From Ensifer adhaerens (GTDB taxonomy: Bacteria; Pseudomonadota; Alphaproteobacteria; Rhizobiales; Rhizobiaceae): a stretch of 64,000 bases of DNA. The notes beneath the pieces are model-generated. The model ran no database searches and was not told the origin of the DNA. It worked only from the letters and a program-made list of their open reading frames with translations. A program made the translations under genes and the position numbers. Numbering within the stretch: the first letter of the stretch is position 1; each line of letters starts with the position of its first letter. Of this stretch, positions 37,950 through 46,542 are shown in pieces. Location of the stretch: positions 62,001-126,000 of the forward strand of contig NZ_PNFP01000005.1 of assembly GCF_002940685.1 (NCBI RefSeq), written 5' to 3'.

Positions 37950-39332
37950 ATGCACATGGCTAGTTTTCCCGTCAACCGGATCTTTGCAGAACGGGCTCTC
38001 CTGCCCGGCGGCTGGGCCGAAAACGTCGCGATTTCACTCGACGCTTCCGGCCGCATTGCAGCGATCGAGACCGGCAGCACCGCCTCAGGTGGCGACGAGC
38101 GCGCGGCCGGGCCACTGGTCCCGGCGATCGCCAACCTGCACTCCCATGCTTTCCAGCGCGCCATGGCCGGTCTTGCGGAAGTGGCGGGCAGCGGTAACGA
38201 CAGCTTCTGGACCTGGCGCGAGGAAATGTACCGCACCGTCGGCCTCGTAAACCCCGACGATGTCGAGGCGATCGCCGCCAAGCTCTATATGGAGATGCTG
38301 AAGGGCGGCTTCGGCCACGTTGCCGAGTTCCACTACCTGCACCATCAGGCCGACGGCACGCCCTATTCCGATGCGGCCGAGATGTCGCTGCGCATTCTCT
38401 CAGCCGCCCGCACGACCGGCATCGGCCTCACCCATCTGCCGGTTTTCTACGCCCACGCCAATTTCGGCGGTGTCGCGCCCAATCCCGGCCAGCGTCCCTT
38501 CCTGCACGATCCCGAGCGTTTCCTGGCTCTGCTTGAACGCCTCGAGCCGCCCTGCCGCGAGCAAGGCCACACGCTCGGCTACGCCATTCATTCGCTGCGC
38601 GCGGCGACGCCCGAGGAAATGCGCACCATCCTCGATGCCGCACCCGTTGCCGGCCCGATCCACATCCACGTGGCCGAACAGACCAAGGAGGTCGATGACA
38701 GCCTCGCCTGGAGCGGCCGCCGCCCGGTCGAGTGGCTGCTCGATGAAATGCCGGTCGATGAACGCTGGTGCGCAATCCACGCGACGCATCTGACCGAAGC
38801 CGAGCGGCAGCGCCTGGCACGCTCCGGCGCCGTTGCCGGCCTCTGCCCCGCAACCGAAGCCAATCTCGGCGACGGCATCTTCCCGGCGGTCGAATTCATG
38901 GCCGAGGGCGGCATCTTCGGTGTCGGCACCGACAGCCATGTGGCGACCAGCGTCGCCGAGGAACTGCGCCTGCTCGAATACGGCCAGCGCCTGCGCGACC
39001 GCCGCCGCAACCGGCTGGCCACCGGCCCCGGCGCTTCGATCGGTCGGACCATCTTCGACGCGGCCCATAAGGGCGGTGCCCAGGCTGCCGGCCAGACGAC
39101 GGCGGGGGTCACCGTCGGCGCCCGCGCCGATTTCGTCGTGCTCGACGGCAGCAACCCCTACATCGCCGCCGCCACCGACAACCAGATCCTCGACCGCTGG
39201 CTCTTTGCACTCGGCGGCGAGACTGTCCGCGACGTCATGGTCGCGGGCGCGTGGAAGATCCAGAACGGACGCCACGACCGGGAGGACGATATCGACCGCG
39301 CCTTTGCGCGGGTGCTGATGAAACTGAAGTAA
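37950..39332 (+). CDS. hutF: Formimidoylglutamate deiminase
   Basis: A 460-aa amidohydrolase-superfamily enzyme converting N-formimidoyl-L-glutamate to N-formyl-L-glutamate plus ammonia in the five-step histidine pathway. Metal/catalytic motifs: NLHSHAFQRAMAG, HIHVAEQ, CAIHATH and GTDSHVATSVAEELR. An ATG at 37956 is a possible alternative. The downstream enzyme HutG and the upstream HutU/HutI are not in this window, so the pathway is split. Confidence 0.92.
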   Translation: MHMASFPVNRIFAERALLPGGWAENVAISLDASGRIAAIETGSTASGGDERAAGPLVPAIANLHSHAFQRAMAGLAEVAGSGNDSFWTWREEMYRTVGLVNPDDVEAIAAKLYMEMLKGGFGHVAEFHYLHHQADGTPYSDAAEMSLRILSAARTTGIGLTHLPVFYAHANFGGVAPNPGQRPFLHDPERFLALLERLEPPCREQGHTLGYAIHSLRAATPEEMRTILDAAPVAGPIHIHVAEQTKEVDDSLAWSGRRPVEWLLDEMPVDERWCAIHATHLTEAERQRLARSGAVAGLCPATEANLGDGIFPAVEFMAEGGIFGVGTDSHVATSVAEELRLLEYGQRLRDRRRNRLATGPGASIGRTIFDAAHKGGAQAAGQTTAGVTVGARADFVVLDGSNPYIAAATDNQILDRWLFALGGETVRDVMVAGAWKIQNGRHDREDDIDRAFARVLMKLK

Positions 39333-39368
39333 TCGTCAAAGCCAAAAATCAAATCAGGGAACAGCTTA

Positions 39369-40403
39369 ATGTCGATCAACAAACTGAAACTCACCCTTGC
39401 CGCCACCGGCCTCGTGCTTGCGGCTTCCACTGGCAGCGCCAGCGCCTCCTATTGCGGCGATGGCAAGACCGTCATGTTCGCCGGCATCGATTGGGAAAGC
39501 GGCGCCTTCATCACCGAGGTGATGAAGACCATCCTTGCCAAGGGCTACGACTGCCAGGTGGATTCGATCCCCGGCAACTCGGTGACGCTGGAACAGGCGA
39601 CCGCCAACAACGACGTGCAGATTTTCGCCGAGGAATGGCTCGGCCGTTCCGACGTCTGGAACAAGGCGGTCGAGGAGAAGAAGGTCGTTGCCGTCGGCAA
39701 GACCTTCGTCGGCGCCAGCGAAGGCTGGTTCGTGCCGGAATACGTGATCAAGGGCGATGCCTCGCGCAATCTCGAAGCCAAGGCGCCCGACCTGAAGAAC
39801 GTCTCGCAGCTTTCCGATCCGAAGATCGTCGAGCTTTTCGCCGATCCGGAAGAGCCGACCAAGGGCCGCTTCCTCAATTGCCCGTCGGGCTGGACCTGCG
39901 AGGGCGTCAGCTCCGCCAAGCTCGAAGCCTACAAGCTCGGCGAAACCTATGTGAACTTCCGCCCGGGCACCGGCACGGCGCTCGATTCCGCCATCACCTC
40001 TGCCTATCTCCAGGGCGAGCCGATCCTCTTCTACTACTGGTCGCCGACGGCGATCATGGGCAAGTTCAAGCTCGTCCAGCTCGAGGAGCCGGCCTATAGC
40101 GAAGCCTGCTGGAAGGAGCTTTCGAGCGCCAACGGCAAGCGCGAACAGGGCTGCGCCTTCCCGTCGGTCGATGTCTCCTACGGCGTCAACAGCACCTTCG
40201 CGCAGGAAGCGCCTGAGATCATCGCCATCCTTGAAAAGGCGACCTTCCCGCTCGAAGCCGTCAATGGCAGCCTTGCCTACATGGCCGACAACAAGGTCGA
40301 CGCGACGGCCGCTGCCGCCGAGTTCCTGAAGACCAAGGCGGACGTCTGGGGCAAGTGGGTTTCCGATGAAGCCCGCGGCAAGATCGAAGCCAGCCTGAAG
40401 TAA
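39369..40403 (+). CDS. hutX: Histidine/quaternary-amine ABC transporter substrate-binding protein
   Basis: 344 residues with signal peptide (LAATGLVLAASTGSASA). It is an OpuAC-type glycine-betaine/proline binding fold: FAGIDWESGAFITEVMKTIL, and GEPILFYYWSPTAIMGKFKL, where aromatic residues form the ligand cage. Context with hutW, hutV, hutH and hutD supports the histidine-uptake role known for rhizobial HutXWV. It is separated from hutW by 143 bp holding a strong hairpin. Confidence 0.87.
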   Translation: MSINKLKLTLAATGLVLAASTGSASASYCGDGKTVMFAGIDWESGAFITEVMKTILAKGYDCQVDSIPGNSVTLEQATANNDVQIFAEEWLGRSDVWNKAVEEKKVVAVGKTFVGASEGWFVPEYVIKGDASRNLEAKAPDLKNVSQLSDPKIVELFADPEEPTKGRFLNCPSGWTCEGVSSAKLEAYKLGETYVNFRPGTGTALDSAITSAYLQGEPILFYYWSPTAIMGKFKLVQLEEPAYSEACWKELSSANGKREQGCAFPSVDVSYGVNSTFAQEAPEIIAILEKATFPLEAVNGSLAYMADNKVDATAAAAEFLKTKADVWGKWVSDEARGKIEASLK

Positions 40404-40415
40404 TCGCGACTGATC

Positions 40416-40468
40416 GCCGGCTCGGGTTTCGCCGCCGTGTCTGACGCGACGCGTGAACCCGAGCCGGC
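40416..40468 (+). promoter_or_regulatory. Long hairpin between hutX and hutW
   Basis: A perfect 13-bp stem (GCCGGCTCGGGTT at 40416-40428 with its complement at 40456-40468), 27-nt loop, no U-tract. Such structures after binding-protein genes usually stabilise the upstream message and reduce permease expression. Confidence 0.65.
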
Positions 40469-40546
40469 GGCAGGCCACAATACCCGAGGCAAGCGCCGTC
40501 GGCGGCTCACCGTGTCCGCTGGCAGCCCGAGCAAGGAACGCGTCCG

Positions 40547-41404
40547 ATGTTTCCGGATTCTCTCAATCTCTCCATTCGCGGGCCGGTGAACGATTTCATC
40601 CAGGCGCTGGTCAGCGGCTATGGCTGGGTCTTCAAGGCGATCAGCGCCGTCATCCTGAAGGCCGTTCTCTATATCGAATGGATCCTGCGCGGCCTGCCCT
40701 GGTGGGTCGTCATCCTGATCTTCATGGCGCTTGCCTGGCAGAGCTCGAAGCGCTGGGGCCTGACTGTCGTCGTCGGCGTTCTCCTGTTCTTCGTCGGCGT
40801 TCTCGGCCTCTGGGACCTGACGATGCAGACGCTGGCGCTAATGCTGATGGCGACGATCGTGTCGGTCGTCATCGGCGTGCCCATGGGCATCTTCGTCGCC
40901 AAGAGCCGGACGGTGCGCAGCATCACCCTGCCGGTGCTCGACGTCATGCAGACGATGCCGAGCTTCGTCTACCTGATCCCGGCGCTGATGCTCTTCGGCC
41001 TCGGCAAGGTGCCGGCGATCCTCGCCACCATCATCTATGCGGTGCCGCCGCTCATTCGCCTCACCGATCTCGGCATCCGCCAGGTCGATCACGAGGTGGT
41101 GGAAGCGGCGACCGCCTTCGGCGGCAGTCCCAACCAGATCCTCTTCGGCGTCGAGCTTCCGCTCGCCACGCCGACGATCATGGCCGGCCTCAACCAGACG
41201 ATCATGATGGCATTGTCGATGGTGGTCGTCGCCTCGATGATCGGCGCCCGCGGCCTCGGCGAACAGGTGCTGAACGGCATCCAGACGCTCGACGTCGGCA
41301 AGGGGCTGGAAGCCGGCATCGGCATCGTCATTCTCGCGATCGTACTCGACCGCATCACGCAAGGCTTCGGCAAGAGCCGGACGGAGGATCCCCGCAATGG
41401 CTGA
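40547..41404 (+). CDS. hutW: Histidine ABC transporter permease
   Basis: A 285-aa inner-membrane protein of the ProW/OpuAB family with about six membrane segments. The MetI-type EAA loop is visible around VVEAATAFGGSPNQILFGVE. It pairs with HutV ATPase and HutX binding protein for histidine (possibly also proline/betaine) import. Its 3' end overlaps hutV by 8 bp. Confidence 0.9.
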   Translation: MFPDSLNLSIRGPVNDFIQALVSGYGWVFKAISAVILKAVLYIEWILRGLPWWVVILIFMALAWQSSKRWGLTVVVGVLLFFVGVLGLWDLTMQTLALMLMATIVSVVIGVPMGIFVAKSRTVRSITLPVLDVMQTMPSFVYLIPALMLFGLGKVPAILATIIYAVPPLIRLTDLGIRQVDHEVVEAATAFGGSPNQILFGVELPLATPTIMAGLNQTIMMALSMVVVASMIGARGLGEQVLNGIQTLDVGKGLEAGIGIVILAIVLDRITQGFGKSRTEDPRNG

Positions 41405-42224
41405 TATCGAGATCCGCAACGTCTACAAGATCTTCGGACAGGACGCCAAGGCGGCACTCGCCATGGCCAAGGAAGGGCTGAACAAGTCCGAAATCCTCGC
41501 CCGCTCCGGCTGCAGCGTCGGCCTCAACAATGTCAGCCTGACGATCGGCGCCGGCAAGATCTTCGTGATCATGGGGCTTTCCGGCTCCGGCAAGTCGACG
41601 CTGGTGCGCCACATCAACCGGCTGATCGAGCCGACCAGCGGCGAAGTGGCGTTCGACGGCAGCAACATCCTGGACCTCGACGCCAAGGCGCTGCGCACCT
41701 TCCGCATGCACCGGGTCAGCATGGTGTTCCAGAGTTTCGCGCTGATGCCACACCGAACCGTGCTGCAGAACGTCGTCTACGGCCAGCGCGTGCGCGGCCT
41801 GCCCAAGGCCGAGGCCCGCGACATCGGCATGAAGTGGATCGAGACCGTGGGTCTCGCCGGCTACGACGCCAAGTACCCGCACCAGCTCTCGGGCGGCATG
41901 AAGCAACGCGTGGGTCTTGCTCGGGCGCTGGCCGCCGATACCGACGTGATCCTGATGGACGAGGCCTTCTCGGCGCTCGACCCGTTGATCCGCGCCGACA
42001 TGCAGGACCAGTTGCTGCAGCTGCAGCAGAACCTGTCGAAAACCATCGTCTTCATCACCCATGATCTCGACGAGGCGCTGCGCATCGGTTCGGAAATCGC
42101 CATCCTCAAGGACGGCCAGGTGGTGCAGGTCGGCACGCCGGACGATATCTTGGAGCGGCCGGCCAACGATTACGTTGCCCGCTTCGTGCAACGCCGACAG
42201 GGACGACCGGAAGCCCATGACTGA
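41397..42224 (+). CDS. hutV: Histidine ABC transporter ATP-binding protein
   Basis: A 275-aa ProV-type ATPase. Walker A GLSGSGKST, signature LSGGMKQRVGLARALA, Walker B VILMDEAFSALDP and switch His in FITHDLDEAL. It lacks the C-terminal CBS pair of full-length ProV, so it is a short version. It overlaps hutW and hutH by 8 bp each, consistent with one tightly coupled operon. Confidence 0.9.
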   Translation: MADIEIRNVYKIFGQDAKAALAMAKEGLNKSEILARSGCSVGLNNVSLTIGAGKIFVIMGLSGSGKSTLVRHINRLIEPTSGEVAFDGSNILDLDAKALRTFRMHRVSMVFQSFALMPHRTVLQNVVYGQRVRGLPKAEARDIGMKWIETVGLAGYDAKYPHQLSGGMKQRVGLARALAADTDVILMDEAFSALDPLIRADMQDQLLQLQQNLSKTIVFITHDLDEALRIGSEIAILKDGQVVQVGTPDDILERPANDYVARFVQRRQGRPEAHD

Positions 42225-43710
42225 GCTGAGGAATGAGACCATCACCCTCGATGCGCCGTTGACCTGGAAAGAGATCGCGGCGGTCGCCAATGGCGCCCGG
42301 CTCGAACTCTCCGATGCCGCCCGCCAGCGCATCGTCCATGCCCGCCGCATCGTCGACGCGCTGGTCGAGCGGGGCATCCGCGGCTACGGCATCAACACCG
42401 GCGTCGGCGCGCTCTGCGATGTCATCATCGACCGGGAGAACCAGCAGGCACTCTCGCGCAACATCATCCTCAGCCATGCCTGCGGCGTCGGCGCGCCGCT
42501 TTCCCGGCCCGAAGCCCGCGCCGTCATGGCCGCCCAGATCGCAAACTTCGCCCATGGCTATTCCGGCGTTCGTGTCGAAACGGTCGAGGCGCTGCTGGCG
42601 CTGCTCAATGCCGATCTCATTCCGGAGATCCCGTCACGCGGCTCGGTCGGCTACCTCACCCACGCGGCCGCGATCGGCCTCGTGCTGATCGGCCACGGAA
42701 GTGTCAATGACGGCAAGGGCAGGATCGGCGGCGCCGAAGCGCTCGCCCGGATCGGTCTCAAGCCGCTCACGCTTGAGGCCAAGGAAGGCCTCAGCCTCGT
42801 CAACGGCACGCCTTGCGCCACCGGTCTTGCGGCTCTGGCGCTCTCGCGCGCCGACCGCCTGTTCGACTGGGCGGATGCGGCTGCCGCCATGACCTATGAA
42901 AACCTCGGCAGCCAGGCCAACGCCTTTGCCGCCGTCCCGCTGGCGCTTCGTCGCTCCAAGGGGCTGGAAGACGTCGGCGCGTCGCTGCGCGCCTATCTCT
43001 TGGGTAGCCCGATGCTCGCCGAGACCGCCGGCACGCGCACGCAGGACCCCTTGAGCCTTCGCGCCGTGCCGCATGTGCATGGCGCTGCGCGCGATGCGCT
43101 GGCCCAAGTGGCCGAAGTGGTCGACCGCGAGCTGGCAAGCCTCACCGACAATCCGGCCGTATCGGGTACGCCCGAAGCGCCGGAGGTGCACTCGCAGGCG
43201 CATGCCGTCGGCGCTGCCCTCGGCCTTGCCATGGACAGCCTTTCGGTCGCCGTGGCCGAAGTCGCCGCAATCTCGGAACGCCGCATCGACCGGCTGGTCA
43301 ATCCGCTCGTCAGCGGCCTGCCGGCCTTCCTTGCCGGCGACAGCGGCGTCTCCTCGGGCTTCATGATCGCGCAGTACACCGCAGCCTCGCTCGCCGCCGA
43401 AAACAGGCGCCTCGCCGCCCCCGCCAGCCTCGATGGCGGCATCACCTCGGCGCTGCAGGAAGACATCCTCACCCATGCGACGCCGGCGGCCTGGAAGGCG
43501 CTGTCGATTGCCGACAATCTCGAAACGATCCTTTCGATCGAATTGCTCGCCGCATCGCAGGCCTATGACCTGCAGCCCCGTGGCCGCGCCGCACGCACCG
43601 ACGCGCTTTATCGGCGCATCCGTACCCAGATCCCGACCTATGCCGACGGCCGGCCGCTGAACGGCGACTTCGCGCACATGCGGGTACTCATTGAAGAGAC
43701 CATGCCATGA
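42217..43710 (+). CDS. hutH: Histidine ammonia-lyase-like protein lacking the MIO Ala-Ser-Gly triad
   Basis: A 497-aa aromatic amino-acid lyase fold protein. It keeps YGINTGVGAL, SHACGVGAPL, VNGTPCATGLAAL, TQDPLSLRAVPHVHG, ISERRIDRLVNPLVSGLPAFL and the QED acidic site, so it is plainly of the HAL family. Where HAL reads GSVGASGDLAP, forming the autocatalytic MIO electrophile, this protein reads GSVGYLTHAAA (residues 142-152). The deletion-like change is in frame and both flanks align, so a sequencing frameshift is unlikely. Either a non-MIO paralogue with a new role or inactive as a HAL. It sits inside the hut operon, overlapping hutV and hutD. Confidence 0.8.
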   Translation: MTELRNETITLDAPLTWKEIAAVANGARLELSDAARQRIVHARRIVDALVERGIRGYGINTGVGALCDVIIDRENQQALSRNIILSHACGVGAPLSRPEARAVMAAQIANFAHGYSGVRVETVEALLALLNADLIPEIPSRGSVGYLTHAAAIGLVLIGHGSVNDGKGRIGGAEALARIGLKPLTLEAKEGLSLVNGTPCATGLAALALSRADRLFDWADAAAAMTYENLGSQANAFAAVPLALRRSKGLEDVGASLRAYLLGSPMLAETAGTRTQDPLSLRAVPHVHGAARDALAQVAEVVDRELASLTDNPAVSGTPEAPEVHSQAHAVGAALGLAMDSLSVAVAEVAAISERRIDRLVNPLVSGLPAFLAGDSGVSSGFMIAQYTAASLAAENRRLAAPASLDGGITSALQEDILTHATPAAWKALSIADNLETILSIELLAASQAYDLQPRGRAARTDALYRRIRTQIPTYADGRPLNGDFAHMRVLIEETMP

Positions 43711-44288
43711 AGGTCCTCAGCGCCAGTAGCTACAAACGCATGCCCTGGAAGAACGGCGGCGGCGAGACGGTGGAGATCGCCGTCTCCCCCGAGAATGCCT
43801 CGCTCGCCGATTTCGACTGGCGCGTCAGCATGGCGACAGTGGCCACCGACGGCCCCTTCTCCAGCTTCCCCGGCATCGACCGCACGCTGTCGATTCTTCA
43901 GGGCAAGGGCATGCGGCTGATGATCGATGGCCGTGAACCCGTCCTGATGACCGGAGGAACGGCTCCGCTCCCCTTCCCGGCCGACGCCGCCACCACGGCA
44001 ACGCTGGTCGATGGTCCGATCGTCGACCTCAACGTCATGACAAGGCGTGGCAAGCTTGCCCATATGGTCCAGCGCGTGGCGCTCGATCATCCGTACAGGG
44101 CGGAAGCCTTGGGGGGAACGACGCTCGCGCTTTGCCATGGCGGCGCCGTGCGTTTGACCGCAGGCGAAGCCACGGCCGATCTCGCGGCGGGCGACACGGC
44201 CATCCTCGAAGGCTCTGCCGCTATCACCATCGAACCGGCTGCCTCTGCCGTCGTGTTCCTCATCACCATCGACACGCCGGCCGGCTGA
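43707..44288 (+). CDS. hutD: HutD family protein
   Basis: A 193-aa HutD/Ves-type cupin. It starts MKVLSASSYKRMPWKNGGGETVEIA, the family signature; further on are DWRVSMATVATDGPFSSFPG and DLNVMTRRGKL. It is proposed to bind urocanate/formimidoylglutamate-type ligands and tune hut expression. Its ATG overlaps the hutH stop (ATGA). Confidence 0.9.
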   Translation: MKVLSASSYKRMPWKNGGGETVEIAVSPENASLADFDWRVSMATVATDGPFSSFPGIDRTLSILQGKGMRLMIDGREPVLMTGGTAPLPFPADAATTATLVDGPIVDLNVMTRRGKLAHMVQRVALDHPYRAEALGGTTLALCHGGAVRLTAGEATADLAAGDTAILEGSAAITIEPAASAVVFLITIDTPAG

Positions 44289-44312
44289 TCGGGCGCGCCT
44301 GCGCTTGTCGGG

Positions 44313-44753
44313 TTAGCCGCGCTTGAGATGCAGCAAGGGATAGGACCGGCCGGCATCGTCGACCGGCGAACGCCCGACCACGTCGAACCCCATCCGCTGA
44401 TAGAAGCCGGCACCGGAGGCATTCTGTTCGTTGACGTCAACCGTCAGCACCGGGTGCAGGCTCATGGCGTGCTCGATCAGCGAGCGGCCGACGCCGGCAC
44501 CACGCGCCTGCGCATGGACGAAGAGGGAATCGATCTGGGCATCGCTCATGCCCATGAAACCGAGTGCCTGGTCGTTCTCGTCAGCGGCAATCCAGAACGC
44601 GGCGGCCGGCAGATACTGGTCACGCACCAGCGCCTCGATCGTCGCGAAATCCTCCGGCGTCAGGAAATCGTGCGTGGCAATGACGGCGCTACGCCAGATC
44701 TCGAAGGTACGCGGAAAATCGGAAGGGCGAGACGTGCGGATGGAAATGGTCAT
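44313..44753 (-). CDS. GNAT family N-acetyltransferase, YjaB-like
   Basis: 146 residues from MTISIRTSRPSDFPRTFEIW. The acetyl-CoA loop is VHAQARGAGVGRSLI, followed by LTVDVNEQNASGAGFYQRMGF. It converges with hutD and is not obviously part of the hut operon. Substrate unknown. The frame is open farther upstream but without a better start. Confidence 0.83.
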   Translation of the reverse strand: MTISIRTSRPSDFPRTFEIWRSAVIATHDFLTPEDFATIEALVRDQYLPAAAFWIAADENDQALGFMGMSDAQIDSLFVHAQARGAGVGRSLIEHAMSLHPVLTVDVNEQNASGAGFYQRMGFDVVGRSPVDDAGRSYPLLHLKRG

Positions 44754-45071
44754 GAAGCAATCACTTTTGAAAATGGGCGTCCGTGAAGCCCGCCGAGCGT
44801 CCGGTATAGGCCGACGCAACTGTGCAGGGAACGCCAGATGCTGAGTTGTCCGGCCCAAATCCGGTCCGGTCCGAGCCGCGCACCTTAATCGCGGGACCGG
44901 CGATCGCAACCGTTCTCTGCACCCGCGCTTTTCAGGCTGCGACGGTTAAGAATTCAGAAACCATATTCTGTGTTCCCCGGGGAACAGCGCAATTGACGCC
45001 ACACGATAGTCTCCATCTCACGGTTTCTAGCCACACACATCAACAAGCACAGGGCTCGGAGGACAAGGGAC
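44754..45071. other. Divergent intergenic region
   Basis: 318 bp between the GNAT gene and the 52-aa small gene. It contains the 16-bp palindrome at 44971 and a TTGACG (44993-44998) without a convincing -10. No open frame with a credible start was recognised. Confidence 0.5.
44971..44986. promoter_or_regulatory. 16-bp perfect palindrome, candidate operator
   Basis: TGTTCCCCGGGGAACA is perfectly self-complementary. It ends 6 bp before a TTGACG element and about 85 bp upstream of the small gene at 45072. With no spacer it is a poor hairpin but a good dimeric-regulator site. The regulator is unknown. Confidence 0.45.
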
Positions 45072-45230
45072 ATGATCAAAACCGCTTTCGGCGTCAACGT
45101 CACCGTACTGGCCTTCTCGATCACCGTGATCGCGATCATGCACTTCGCCCTGTCCCAATACCGCGCAGCCGAAATCGCTGACATCAACCTGCCCGACTAC
45201 ACGACGATCACCTCGTCGATCCATCGCTGA
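45072..45230 (+). CDS. Small membrane protein of unknown function
   Basis: 52 residues from MIKTAFGVNVTVLAFSITVI: one membrane helix, then a polar C-terminus ending ITSSIHR. AAGGGA lies 6 nt before the ATG. It is flanked upstream by a palindrome/-35-like element and downstream by a strong terminator, so it looks like a stand-alone transcription unit. No family recognised. Confidence 0.6.
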   Translation: MIKTAFGVNVTVLAFSITVIAIMHFALSQYRAAEIADINLPDYTTITSSIHR

Positions 45231-45310
45231 GGCGACCCACCCCGCAGCGGCAGCCGGGCAGCATGCCTGGCTGGTTTCTACGCACACCCTCTCAAGCGCA
45301 ATCCTCTGCA

Positions 45311-45346
45311 GGCGCTGCCATCGATGATGGCGGCGCCTTTTTTGCA
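45311..45346 (+). terminator. Intrinsic terminator
   Basis: A 12-bp stem (GGCGCTGCCATC at 45311-45322 with 45326-45337, one G-T pair), loop GAT and six T's. It is about 80 bp downstream of the 52-aa gene. Confidence 0.88.
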
Positions 45347-45451
45347 TCAATCGTCGGCTCCATGCATGGCCATAGGGATTATGATAGGGAACGCTGACTG
45401 AACGAATCGTCGCTCAAGACAGCGTTGGCAGCATATCCAGGAAGGCCCGAA

Positions 45452-45817
45452 ATGACGGATCCGCAAAACGAACTGAAACTCAGCGCCTTCACCTTCCACG
45501 AACAGGCCGTCCGTGCCTCGGTCGGCGGAAAATCATTGGCACTTGATGCGCTCGAGCTCGGCGGCGAAATCCTGGTCGTCCTCACATGGCTCGGCAATGC
45601 CGAGCGCGGCCTGCGCAAGCCGGAATATGTCCTGCCCTTGAGCGCCGTGGCGCACCAGGCGCTGAGCAGCGATCACGAAGCGAAGTACAAATGGGCCATT
45701 GGCGCACCGTTGCCGCAATCGCTGTTCGACGGCAGCGCGTCACGGCAGTTCAGACGGCAGTTCGGGGTGAAGAGCGGCCCGGCGCTGACCTTGCCGCTGA
45801 AGCCGACCGAGCGTTGA
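45452..45817 (+). CDS. Conserved hypothetical protein
   Basis: 121 residues from MTDPQNELKLSAFTFHEQAV, with AGGAAGG (45439-45445) as SD. No signal peptide or membrane segment and no recognised motif. Codon use is normal for the region, unlike the segment that follows. Function unknown. Confidence 0.65.
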   Translation: MTDPQNELKLSAFTFHEQAVRASVGGKSLALDALELGGEILVVLTWLGNAERGLRKPEYVLPLSAVAHQALSSDHEAKYKWAIGAPLPQSLFDGSASRQFRRQFGVKSGPALTLPLKPTER

Positions 45818-45977
45818 CGCAGAGCGAGGCGAGATCGGACTCGAACTGAACTTGGTTGCGTGGCGACGATAGGCCCTTTGCCGTCGCCTCGCCGTCTCAG
45901 GGCACAAGACGGATGAAATCATCCGTGAATTGCGGACGTTTCTAGATCGACGCTATCGGGATGGATGCGGGAAGAAA

Positions 45978-45990
45978 TGGTAGCGGAGGA
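45978..45990 (-). repeat. Copy of the tRNA-Met 3' terminus, att-like
   Basis: TGGTAGCGGAGGA is identical to 46913-46925, the last 13 bases (including CCA) of tRNA-Met in the same orientation, 935 bp apart. Tyrosine integrases that use tRNA 3' ends leave such direct repeats. Confidence 0.6.
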
Positions 45991-46153
45991 CCGTCTCACG
46001 TCACCCCCCAGATTTCTTTCGGACGCTTTTTGGCCTGACATCGCACTCCATGGGAGCAGAGTTTTCTGTCCAACTTGGGCGATTCTACCGTGGCAGTAAG
46101 CGTCGCGGAGGTACGTTTGATGGCCTCCTGTCCGGCACTGCATTTGACTTTCG

Positions 46154-46330
46154 CTACAGATCTAAGCCGGCGTTATCTAGCTCCTCTCGCAGCCTCGATG
46201 AAAATTCGACGATCTGCTTTTTATCAAAACCGCAATATGTCGGAAGTGACTGCTCTGGTACGTTTTGGGTCAAGGCAGCTCCGCATCGGATAAGATAGCG
46301 AAGCTCTTCTGGAGTGACTTCGATCTGCAT
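46154..46330 (-). CDS. Small hypothetical protein inside the remnant
   Basis: 58 residues beginning MQIEVTPEELRYLIRCGAAL, with balanced charged/hydrophobic composition and a C-terminal amphipathic stretch KKQIVEFSSRLREELDNAG. AGGA sits 10 nt upstream of the ATG. It reads like a genuine small protein rather than a random frame, but no family is recognised. Confidence 0.4.
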   Translation of the reverse strand: MQIEVTPEELRYLIRCGAALTQNVPEQSLPTYCGFDKKQIVEFSSRLREELDNAGLDL

Positions 46331-46389
46331 TTGATTTGCATCCTAGAGTAAGGTGGGACCAATCGGGTTTCGCCGAGTGTCAGCGTTTA

Positions 46390-46542
46390 TCACTTCGTTC
46401 GGGCAGCGGCGAAATAGTCGTGCATCGACTTCGCATCCTTGGCGCCGCAGGTATTGCGGCGCAGACGTTGCTCGATGTCATTGAGACTATCGCAGTCGAT
46501 GATTCTGGCTTGAAGAGTGTTGCGATCCACCGCCCGTATCAC
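46390..46542 (-). pseudogene. Possible gene fragment
   Basis: A 50-codon frame from GTG 46542 ending KSMHDYFAAARTK. The sequence (LQARIIDCDSLNDIEQRLRR) looks protein-like, while an in-frame stop lies just upstream, suggesting the 3' end of a decayed gene. Low confidence. Confidence 0.25.

Noticed and set aside
42640-42672. Frameshift as explanation for the missing MIO triad
   Set aside because: Sequence on both sides is in the same frame and aligns with HAL motifs; a compensated double frameshift would be needed.
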